From: DALYDK01 sp964415715
GTDB lineage: Bacteria > Patescibacteriota > Saccharimonadia > Saccharimonadales > CAIOMD01
Reading direction: 5' to 3'
Length of the DNA: 8,343 nucleotides
Assembly (NCBI GenBank): GCA_964415715.1
Contig: CAYQBK010000031.1
Location: 1-8,343 of the forward strand
Shown here: in pieces, positions 1 to 5,524 of the stretch
Position numbering within the stretch: the stretch's first letter is position 1
Layout of the letters: every line of letters starts with the position of its first letter
Program-made: the position numbers and the translations under genes
Notes under the pieces: model-generated
The model's database searches: none
What the model saw: only the letters and a program-made list of their open reading frames with translations
What the model was told of the DNA's origin: nothing

Positions 1-1141
1 CACTATCTTGGCCATGAAAGAAATATTCACCCGGCACCACTAAAATGCCCTTGTCTTTCAACCAGTTATACATTTGTTTGCTTGTTTGGTTTGAGTCATC
101 GCACCATAGCCATAAAAAATATGATCCTTCGTAGCTATGTAGTCTCCATGGTAAATGCGCTGGAAAATGCTTGTTTATGAGTTGTAGCATTTTTTGTTGC
201 CTATCCGCATAATATGGTTTTATATATTTGTGACTCAGCTTTAGCATTTCGTCGGTTTCGATAAGTGGTGTTGCAATATATTGGCCGATACTTGGACTAG
301 CCAGGCTAATGATGGCATTGGCACTCGCTAAGGCTTTCATTAGCTTTGGTGGCCCTATAAATATTCCTACACGTGACGATGGTAAGCCGATTTTCGATAA
401 GCTAAACGATAGTACTATATTATCACCCCAGAGTAGCTTTGCTTCATCGGTTATAACACCAGGAAAAGGTAGCCCATAAGCATTGTCGATTATTAGCGGT
501 ATGTTCAACTTATTTGTTAGACTGTATAATTTTTTTAGTTCAGCATTACTAATAACGTTCCCACTTGGGTTAGTTGGTCGCGACAAGCTAACTGCTGCTA
601 TGTTGTCAGCTATATTTAGTGCATCAAAATCAACGTGATATTTAAATTCGTGTTGGTTGATTTTTTGAATAATTGGCCGCCTAGAATCAAACATGTCAGG
701 CTCTAGTCCCTGGTCGGCATAGCCAATATATTCTGGCACTATTGGGAACAGTATTTTTTTGTTTTTATTCCCTGCTTTGCCAGCCAGTAGGTTGAAAAGC
801 ATAAAATAGCCATTTTGACTACCAGGTGTTACGGCAATGTTTTCTTCGCTAATATTCAGGCTATAGTGTCTGTTGAAAAAATCTGCCACCACCCTTATAA
901 AGTCAGCATTTCCCTGGGGTGTATCGTAGTTGCCTAGCATTGACGATGCCTTGTCTTCGTCGGCCAAAATATCTTGCAAAGATTTGTAAAATGCCTGGCT
1001 AATAGCTGGTATTTGAGCCGGGTTGCCACCACCAAACATTGCTATTGGTGGCCGGCCGTCAAGTGCCGAGCCCAGATCATTCATGAGCTCTAATATTCCA
1101 GCTTCACCAGATATTTTTTCACCAAAATCAGATAAACGCAT
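1..1141 (-). CDS. avtA: Valine-pyruvate aminotransferase (AvtA), 3' end beyond window
   Basis: PLP-dependent fold-type I aminotransferase that interconverts valine and pyruvate with 2-oxoisovalerate and alanine in the cytosol. I translated 380 residues from the ATG at 1141. They follow the remembered E. coli AvtA closely and colinearly: GGGNPAQIP (37-45), NYDTPQG (71-77), PEYIGYAD (136-143), SRPTNPSGNV (187-196), DNAYGLPFPG (219-228) and SLSKIGLPSSR (247-257). Lys250 in SLSK is the expected Schiff-base lysine and Arg257 fits the phosphate-contacting arginine. The family is about 417 residues long, so roughly 35-40 C-terminal residues, including the substrate-carboxylate arginine region, lie past the left edge. 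The gene seems monocistronic in this window and is led by a promoter that makes a leaderless mRNA. No frameshift is seen. Specificity for valine/alanine is inferred from the whole-length resemblance rather than from single residues. Confidence 0.9.
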   Translation of the reverse strand, partial: MRLSDFGEKISGEAGILELMNDLGSALDGRPPIAMFGGGNPAQIPAISQAFYKSLQDILADEDKASSMLGNYDTPQGNADFIRVVADFFNRHYSLNISEENIAVTPGSQNGYFMLFNLLAGKAGNKNKKILFPIVPEYIGYADQGLEPDMFDSRRPIIQKINQHEFKYHVDFDALNIADNIAAVSLSRPTNPSGNVISNAELKKLYSLTNKLNIPLIIDNAYGLPFPGVITDEAKLLWGDNIVLSFSLSKIGLPSSRVGIFIGPPKLMKALASANAIISLASPSIGQYIATPLIETDEMLKLSHKYIKPYYADRQQKMLQLINKHFPAHLPWRLHSYEGSYFLWLWCDDSNQTSKQMYNWLKDKGILVVPGEYFFHGQDS

Positions 1142-1147
1142 ATTAAT

Positions 1148-1175
1148 ATTCTAACTTATAGTAACCCTAACGCAA
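1148..1175 (-). promoter_or_regulatory. Promoter of avtA, leaderless type
   Basis: On the minus strand a TTGCGT -35 box (1175-1170) and a TAGAAT -10 box (1153-1148) are separated by 16 bases. Only six bases lie between the -10 box and the ATG at 1141, so transcription should start at or next to the A of the ATG. No Shine-Dalgarno sequence precedes the start. This is a pattern match only. Confidence 0.45.
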
Positions 1176-1225
1176 AAACTGCATTTTTATCTCATCAATT
1201 CATTACTTCAAAAAAACAGTTTTTG
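1173..1225. repeat. AT-rich inverted repeat between avtA and the ABC-F remnant
   Basis: CAAAAACTG (1173-1181) and CAGTTTTTG (1217-1225) are perfect 9-base inverted copies around a 35-base loop. The loop begins with a T-run and ends with an A-run, which could lengthen the stem. The left arm overlaps the -35 box of avtA. It could be a terminator-like hairpin left from an earlier arrangement, or chance in AT-rich DNA. Apart from this and the avtA promoter I see nothing in 1142-1285. Confidence 0.3.
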
Positions 1226-1285
1226 TATTGGGATTGCTATATCTTCTATGTAAAATTCGAAAAATTTTGCATCATATACGATATA

Positions 1286-1620
1286 TCTGGTTTAGAAAAT
1301 CTTAGACAGATTGATGCAAGTGAACCAATATTTACCGTCATGCTCGGGCGCTAGGACTAAGCCAGGCAGATATTATCAAAAAACCAAGTGAATTGTCGCG
1401 TGGACAGATAGCTAAACTAGGCTTTACTAAGCTACTATTATCAAAACATCAACTACTAGTTCTAGATGAGCCAACTAACTATTTAGATATTTCAACTCGT
1501 GAACAAATAGAATCTGCTTTGGCTTTATATAAAGGAGCAATGATATTAGCATCGCATGATAAATATTTTGTGAATAAAATGCAAATAAATAAAACTTTAG
1601 ATTTGAATTTAGCCAGCTAA
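1286..1620 (+). pseudogene. C-terminal remnant of an ABC-F ATPase, frameshifted
   Basis: ABC-F proteins are soluble twin-ATPase factors that act on the ribosome, for example in translation rescue or antibiotic protection. Only the end of the second ATPase domain remains. The frame ending at 1620 shows the signature ELSRGQ (around 1390-1407; usually LSGGQ), a Walker B segment LVLDEPTNYLD with its catalytic Glu, and the switch-histidine motif LASHDKYF. The sequence just before it (LGLSQADIIKKPS) continues in the same frame back to about 1348. The preceding family-like stretch GLENLRQIDASEPIFTV is in a different frame (about 1289-1340) and ends in TAG at 1352. A frameshift, possibly with a small deletion, therefore lies near 1340-1350. 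No Walker A motif, linker or first domain is seen upstream, so the fragment cannot bind ATP normally. The TTG at 1393 inside the signature is not a credible start. Its stop overlaps the end of the convergent membrane-protein gene by 12 bases. Confidence 0.8.
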
Positions 1621-2268
1621 TATGTTTACTGCGCGAGCTGTCACCAACACGATAATAATCAATGATATCAATGACTGCACTGTCATAAGCGCTTTGGCTC
1701 TATGGGTTAGAGGTAGTGTGTCAGTTGGACTAAAAGCAGTAGAGTTTGTAACAGACAGATATAGGTAATCAAAAAATACTGGCTGCCAGCCTGTTTTGTG
1801 TAATCCTGTATGTTCGGGAGCATTTTCATTGGCAAATAAAAAATCTTGCGGTGTTTCTGATGCCCTATACTCCATTTCCCAATACCATATAGCAAATACT
1901 AAAATGTTTGATATGTATATTGCACTTGCTGATATAAGTAGGTCTTTACCAGCAACAGCATGTGACGACATATCAAAAAGTGACATAGTTACTAGTGTTA
2001 GCGAAAATATATTGCAGGCCGTTATTAGTGCGATGAGAGCTATAGCTAATGTTCGTCTTATTTGTAGTATGGCTGAACTAAGTGAAACTAATGTTAGCGA
2101 TAGAAACAATAGCGTTTCGATCAATATAAAAGCATATTTAAATGAAAAGCCCAGTTTTGTGTCTACAACCAACTGTAAAACAATTATTATTAATATTGAT
2201 AGCTGAATATGCCATATTGGTTCGTTGTTTTTATGATTTTTGTAGTTTAGATTCGCCAATTTTGACAT
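1609..2268 (-). CDS. Hypothetical multi-spanning membrane protein, channel-like C-terminus
   Basis: Unrecognised 219-residue integral membrane protein. Hydrophobic segments lie at about 18-36, 42-68, 73-98, 108-132 and 193-216. A short amphipathic stretch at about 166-180 (FDYLYLSVTNSTAFSPTD) sits before the last helix. The order 'pore-like half helix, Ser/Thr-rich turn, PLT-x-RAK, long last helix' resembles the end of two-TM ion-channel domains, but the potassium-filter TVGYGD is absent, so ion selectivity cannot be claimed. A hydrophilic loop at about 134-162 should face one side of the membrane. The ATG at 2268 is chosen because an extended -10 box ends seven bases upstream. The gene is divergent from maf and convergent with the ABC-F remnant. 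I regard it as a real gene because of its clean membrane topology and promoter, with unknown function. Confidence 0.75.
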   Translation of the reverse strand: MSKLANLNYKNHKNNEPIWHIQLSILIIIVLQLVVDTKLGFSFKYAFILIETLLFLSLTLVSLSSAILQIRRTLAIALIALITACNIFSLTLVTMSLFDMSSHAVAGKDLLISASAIYISNILVFAIWYWEMEYRASETPQDFLFANENAPEHTGLHKTGWQPVFFDYLYLSVTNSTAFSPTDTLPLTHRAKALMTVQSLISLIIIVLVTARAVNILAG

Positions 2269-2275
2269 ATAAATA

Positions 2276-2284
2276 ATTATAGCA
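2276..2284 (-). promoter_or_regulatory. Extended -10 promoter of the membrane-protein gene
   Basis: The minus strand reads TGCTATAAT: a perfect TATAAT hexamer (2281-2276) preceded by the TGN extension. Seven bases separate it from the ATG at 2268, so the mRNA should be leaderless or nearly so. No convincing -35 box is seen, which is normal for extended -10 promoters. Confidence 0.5.
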
Positions 2285-2314
2285 CTTATGTTTATGTGTG
2301 GGCCCTATTGTTGA

Positions 2315-2484
2315 TATACTCGACTTACGCTGGAAAACCGGATTGTTCTGAGCTAGATTTGGACGAGTTAAAACCGATTTTATCTGACGGAGAGGTGCCC
2401 GTAGGTACATTGACAGCAGAAAAACTGGTTGTGTCCGGACGAAAAAGTTCAAATGAGCCAGGGATTTTACGTAAGTAGAGTATA
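2315..2484 (+). ncRNA. Candidate structured RNA (or MITE-like inverted-repeat element)
   Basis: The ends are a 15-base inverted repeat with one mismatch: TATACTCGACTTACG (2315-2329) against CGTAAGTAGAGTATA (2470-2484). Nested inside are CTGG/CCAG (2330-2333/2458-2461), ATTTGGAC/GTTCAAAT (2357-2364/2447-2454), a long imperfect helix 2372-2386/2417-2430, and an apical hairpin GTGCC-CGTA-GGTAC (2395-2408). The three non-Watson-Crick pairs in the inner helices (2362/2449, 2376/2426, 2397/2406) are all G-U if the plus strand is transcribed, but would be C-A on the other strand. The stretch also looks richer in G+C than its surroundings. I do not recognise a known family; the rod shape recalls 6S RNA only in outline, and I see no SRP or riboswitch core. 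Alternatives are a small non-autonomous element with terminal inverted repeats, a structured leader of maf, or a 60-codon open frame on the same strand (2296-2478, GTG start, no ribosome binding site), which I rate less likely. Confidence 0.45.
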
Positions 2485-2486
2485 AT
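2481..2486 (+). promoter_or_regulatory. -10 box upstream of maf
   Basis: A perfect TATAAT hexamer lies eight bases before the ATG at 2495, giving the same leaderless geometry as other genes here. It sits in the right arm of the 2315-2484 inverted repeat and inside a small dyad AGTAT-A-ATACT (2479-2489), which could be an operator. No clear -35 box is present, so it may instead belong only to the stem. Confidence 0.4.
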
Positions 2487-2494
2487 ACTGGCAT

Positions 2495-3096
2495 ATGCAA
2501 CGTCAAATAATATTAGCTAGCCAGTCGCCCCCCCCAGGCGGATAGAAATAATGAACAGTATTGGCATTGCTTTTGATATAGTGCCAAGTGAATATGAGGA
2601 AGTCTTAGACGATAGTAGGTCTGCTACTGATGTTGCTATAGAGTTGGGCTTGGGAAAAGCTCAAGAGGTTGCCAGCAGATACCCACAGGCAGTTGTAATA
2701 GGTTCTGATACAATTGTTTCATTGGGTGATCGTCAGCTAGGTAAGCCAGTAGATAATGCCGATGCAACTAATATGCTAAAAAATTTACGTGGTAAAACTT
2801 GTGTTGTCACAACATCTGTTGCAGTGTCTTGTGTTGCTCTTAATATACAGTTGGTTGGTGTTGATACCGCAGAGCTAAAAATTAAAAATCTTACTGATGA
2901 TGAGATAGCAATGTATGTGGCCAGTGGTCTACCTATGGACAAGGCTGGCAGTATTGGTGTCCAGGATATGAATGGTTTATTAGTGGATGAGATTGTAGGC
3001 GATTATGATACGGTATTAGGGTTAAGTTCCAAACTTGTTCGAAAATTTTTAAAAGAAGTGCAACATAGCAACCCTAGCTCGAAACAAGCAACCTAA
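2495..3096 (+). CDS. maf: Maf-family nucleotide pyrophosphatase, frameshifted at a C8 tract
   Basis: Maf proteins hydrolyse non-canonical or surplus nucleoside triphosphates to the monophosphate and PPi in the cytosol. From the ATG at 2495 the frame reads MQRQIILASQS, the usual Maf N-terminus. It then meets eight C residues (2528-2535) and stops at TAG 2543. The rest (RRIEIMNSIGIAFDIVPSEYEE onward) is in another frame, which is open to TAA at 3096 and has its first ATG at 2551. The canonical SPRR would need three Cs; six would also restore frame with one extra Pro. Counted from 2551, family motifs are GSDTIV with catalytic Asp53, LGKP with Lys65, DKAGSIGVQ (130-138) and GDYDTVLGL (150-158). 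The usual His of the 'HxVxT' motif is replaced by Cys. Translation from 2551 alone would lack the N-terminal strand and the SxSPRR catalytic loop. The cause may be sequence error, phase variation or genuine loss. Restored length would be 198-199 residues, normal for Maf. Confidence 0.85.
2528..2535. repeat. Homopolymer C8 tract in the Maf active-site codons
   Basis: Eight consecutive C residues interrupt the SPRR codons of maf. Such a run stands out in AT-rich DNA and is a typical slippage site. A length change of -2 or +1 would rejoin the two halves of the gene. Confidence 0.9.
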
Positions 3097-3122
3097 CTAT
3101 ATTTACAGGTGTTGTTATGTTG
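3061..3122. terminator. Possible bidirectional terminator between maf and the hydrolase gene
   Basis: CAACATAGCAAC (3061-3072) and GTTGTTATGTTG (3111-3122) can form a 12-pair stem containing one G-U pair, with a 38-base loop. The structure covers the last codons of maf and the 32-base gap to the convergent hydrolase gene. On the minus-strand side the stem is followed by a T/A-rich run around 3041-3057. The large loop and the lack of a clean T-tract on the maf side make intrinsic termination uncertain. Confidence 0.3.
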
Positions 3123-3128
3123 AGGTTA

Positions 3129-5144
3129 TTAGATTTCTTGGGCTCGTTTTTTATCATTTGCTTTTAAAGCATATAGAATATCATTATATTCATTGTTAGA
3201 TATTTTAAAATCAAAAATATCTCTAATAAATGGTGCGAGATCACCCCTGTAGTCATGACCAGTCGCCACAAACTGTCCTGGTATTGGTTTGAGCGCATTT
3301 TTCATATCAACTAATGTTTGCACAAAAGTACCGGGTACGCGAAATAGATTGCTTTTGGGTATTGTTGGTGGACGCTGACTGTCTATCGTAAGCCAGTCGG
3401 GGGCTTGTATTAGTAATTTTGGTGAGAATCTTGCTACTGGGTCATTGTAGTGTGTGACCATAAAATATTTCAACTTATTTTTATCGTAGTTGTTCAAAGC
3501 CTGATATTCATCATGACTATTAAATACGCCAATGGTACCCTTTTCGTTATTGAGGGCACTTTGTGATAGTGCACGGTCTTTCCATTTGCTTTCGGCTGGT
3601 GTACCTATCCATAGTGCTTTATCTATGTGGCTAGCCTCGAACCCGTCAGTGCCCTCGTACATAAATGCATCTTGACTTGTCCATGCCCCAAGACTTTCGC
3701 CAAACAATATAACTTTAGGTCGTTTTATGACTGGAATATCTTGGAGTTGTTTCTTTATGCCGTTTATTAGCATGCGGTATTGTAAGTGGCCTTCATCACG
3801 GCGGTCGAGAGATAGTGGCGATGGGCGTTTGGAATATTGCATAGTTACTTGGGCGCAGTTGCCATGGCTCATATATTCGACAGTATCACTCATGACATAG
3901 TTAACATACCCACTGCCGGTCGGAGATATTATTACTAAATACTCTTTATCATATGCTTTAGTTCGATTTAGCTCTGCCAACGCCAACTTTACTCGTTCTG
4001 TTTCATTTTCGCCACTATCCAAGCCGATGTATATCCGAATAGGTTCGGTAGATTTTTGCTTGGTTACTTTTTCTATATCATGTGCACTAAGACGAGTTCC
4101 GATATGTCGTCGACCTTCTACTGATAGAGTATTCCATTGGACTTTGCTGCCTATACATCCACTTACATATCGATTTTTGGGGACATGTTTAAAATTAGTG
4201 TCAAACTTGCCTGCTCCTTGTTCTAACTTTTTGTAATATTTACTCATCGCGTAATATATACCGCCAACCATTGTGCTTAGGCTAATAATATGCCCTGCTG
4301 GCAACCATGAATTTGCTAAAACTGGCATATGTTTGTTTATCAAATTGTTGAGTATATGAGCAGATTTTCTTTCGACTATGGATATACCCGCTAGCGAACT
4401 GACGACGCCGGTTCCAATCGCTACTGATTTGACTGTGTGAATATTTGCGTTTCCATCATCTTTATCTAACTTGCCATGGTAGACGATTCGATCTGCTAAC
4501 ACAGCTATCAATGCTCCGACTGGTACTATTAGCGAGTTGACCAAATCGGCTTCAAGCTTGGGTTTGTTGTGTGATGCTTTTTTTGCTAGTTGTTCAAGGG
4601 CTTGACTCATGATACCAAATATCCCCACCCTACTTAGCACATGCCCACTAGTTCGGATACTGGCATTGACCATAGATTCATCCGAGCGTTTACTAAATAG
4701 TCGCTGGATAGCCAGTCCAGCAACTAGGGCCCCAGCGCTTAATAGTAGTGAATTTTTGTCACTATCAACAAACGTTCGTTTGTCACGATGTGATTTATTG
4801 TCGGCGATATTGTTGGCAATTGTTTCGATAGAGTCCTGGGCGATGGCTCCTATAACAAATGATAATGCCGCAGTTAGACCAGTAACTAGTCCCTGATCGG
4901 TAGTATCGCGTGGCATGAGCGATCGCTGAAAACTTCGTGGGGCCGATGACCCGGCCATAAAATACCCAACCTTGGTTGATCGACTTTGCCCATACCGCTC
5001 GCCCATACTGGGCTTACCCAAAATCCCTAGTTTACCTGATATATTTCGATCGGCTAAAATATATTTTTCTTCTTTTGATATATCTACTGATACCTCTCTA
5101 TCAGATAAAGCTGAGGTTTTGCGTAATGCCATAAAGCTCTTCAT
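3129..5144 (-). CDS. Polytopic membrane alpha/beta-hydrolase (Abhydrolase_9 family)
   Basis: 671 residues from the ATG at 5144. Residues ~1-80 are polar. Several hydrophobic segments follow at about 84-102, 132-150, 200-220, 238-257 and 280-300, fitting the Abhydrolase_9 N-terminal membrane region. The C-terminal half carries the family hallmarks: YVSGCIGSKVQWNTL-x3-GRR (~326-346), PIRIYIGL (~368-375), PTGSGYV (~408-414) and an elbow GESLG with nucleophile Ser484. HYNDP supplies the likely acid Asp568 and TGHDY the likely His630. The fold implies a serine esterase, lipase or acyltransferase at the membrane; the substrate is unknown. In actinobacteria this family is associated with lipid-rich envelopes, so an envelope-lipid role is only a guess. 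An in-frame TTG at 5159 would add five residues, but the -10 box at 5156-5151 lies over it, so ATG 5144 is preferred. The gene is divergent from the DUF5665-like gene and convergent with maf. Confidence 0.85.
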   Translation of the reverse strand: MKSFMALRKTSALSDREVSVDISKEEKYILADRNISGKLGILGKPSMGERYGQSRSTKVGYFMAGSSAPRSFQRSLMPRDTTDQGLVTGLTAALSFVIGAIAQDSIETIANNIADNKSHRDKRTFVDSDKNSLLLSAGALVAGLAIQRLFSKRSDESMVNASIRTSGHVLSRVGIFGIMSQALEQLAKKASHNKPKLEADLVNSLIVPVGALIAVLADRIVYHGKLDKDDGNANIHTVKSVAIGTGVVSSLAGISIVERKSAHILNNLINKHMPVLANSWLPAGHIISLSTMVGGIYYAMSKYYKKLEQGAGKFDTNFKHVPKNRYVSGCIGSKVQWNTLSVEGRRHIGTRLSAHDIEKVTKQKSTEPIRIYIGLDSGENETERVKLALAELNRTKAYDKEYLVIISPTGSGYVNYVMSDTVEYMSHGNCAQVTMQYSKRPSPLSLDRRDEGHLQYRMLINGIKKQLQDIPVIKRPKVILFGESLGAWTSQDAFMYEGTDGFEASHIDKALWIGTPAESKWKDRALSQSALNNEKGTIGVFNSHDEYQALNNYDKNKLKYFMVTHYNDPVARFSPKLLIQAPDWLTIDSQRPPTIPKSNLFRVPGTFVQTLVDMKNALKPIPGQFVATGHDYRGDLAPFIRDIFDFKISNNEYNDILYALKANDKKRAQEI

Positions 5145-5149
5145 ATTGT

Positions 5150-5180
5150 AATAATACAATAAAACCCAAATAATACAATA
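5150..5180. repeat. Tandem 12-base direct repeat in a divergent promoter region
   Basis: AATAATACAATA occurs exactly at 5150-5161 and again at 5169-5180, with a start-to-start offset of 19 bases (nearly two helical turns). It overlaps both promoter boxes of the hydrolase gene. Two same-face copies would suit a regulator binding site, but the sequence is of low complexity and could be a chance duplication. Confidence 0.45.
5151..5178 (-). promoter_or_regulatory. Promoter of the membrane hydrolase gene
   Basis: The minus strand has TTGTAT (5178-5173), a 16-base spacer and TATTAT (5156-5151), with six bases between the -10 box and the ATG at 5144. Transcription would begin at the start codon. 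The boxes lie within two direct copies of one 12-base sequence (5150-5161 and 5169-5180). Confidence 0.5.
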
Positions 5181-5192
5181 TTAAACAAATAT

Positions 5193-5221
5193 TTGGTAAA
5201 TGGAGTTAAAGAAATTACAAT
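5193..5221 (+). promoter_or_regulatory. Promoter of the DUF5665-like gene, leaderless type
   Basis: TTGGTA (5193-5198), a 17-base spacer and TACAAT (5216-5221), followed by six bases and the ATG at 5228. The GGAG at 5202-5205 lies upstream of the -10 box and so cannot be a ribosome binding site on this transcript. Confidence 0.55.
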
Positions 5222-5227
5222 GTATTC

Positions 5228-5524
5228 ATGATGAAAAGATCAAAAATAAAGCAAACAACGAAACAACTATCACCTACCCAATACGAGCAGATAGGCCGAA
5301 TGATGGAAGATATTGTCGCCAGTAGTTATGCTAGCAAAAAAAGATTTTTAACCTATAGTTTTTTGAAGGGCATATTGTATGGCCTAGGTATATTTATTGG
5401 TGGTACTATTGTTGTAGCCTTGCTGATATGGATATTAACACAGTTTAACAGTGTGCCAATATTAAGCCCATTTATTGAAAAAATTTTAAATATCATCAAT
5501 ACATCAGGTGCTACTAAGCCGTAA
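5228..5524 (+). CDS. Small DUF5665-like membrane protein
   Basis: 98 residues. A basic, polar N-terminus (1-40) contains the family-like stretch QIGRMMEDIVASSYASKKR. One strongly hydrophobic segment at about 44-72 (with GLGIFIGG) follows, then a short amphipathic tail (80-91). The layout matches DUF5665, a family of short single-span proteins of unknown function found in Firmicutes and Patescibacteria. Orientation is probably N-terminus inside, judged from the lysines and arginines before the helix. The ATG at 5228 is favoured by the promoter spacing; a second ATG at 5231 would lose one residue. The last 11 bases overlap the 3' end of the convergent DUF475-like gene. Family assignment is from memory of the pattern, and no function can be given. 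Confidence 0.75.
   Translation: MMKRSKIKQTTKQLSPTQYEQIGRMMEDIVASSYASKKRFLTYSFLKGILYGLGIFIGGTIVVALLIWILTQFNSVPILSPFIEKILNIINTSGATKP

Noticed and set aside
1796..2206. A 136-codon plus-strand open frame
   Set aside because: It lies entirely antisense to the membrane-protein gene, has no promoter or ribosome binding site, and shows no domain-like pattern. The minus-strand reading has coherent membrane topology.
2315..2484. Known riboswitch, SRP RNA or tRNA in the folded region
   Set aside because: CTGAG, AGAGGTGC and TTCAAAT fragments recall TPP, lysine and tRNA motifs, but the flanking core sequences and spacing of those families are absent, as is the SRP apical loop.
2231..2506. A 91-codon minus-strand open frame over the intergenic gap
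   Set aside because: It overlaps the start of the membrane-protein gene in another frame and runs through the inverted-repeat region and both -10 boxes, with no recognisable protein features.
1286..3096. Alternative genetic code (TGA as glycine, as in Gracilibacteria) to explain the broken frames
   Set aside because: The maf break involves TAG and a homopolymer shift, and reading through TGA does not rejoin the ABC-F halves. The intact genes contain no in-frame TGA.
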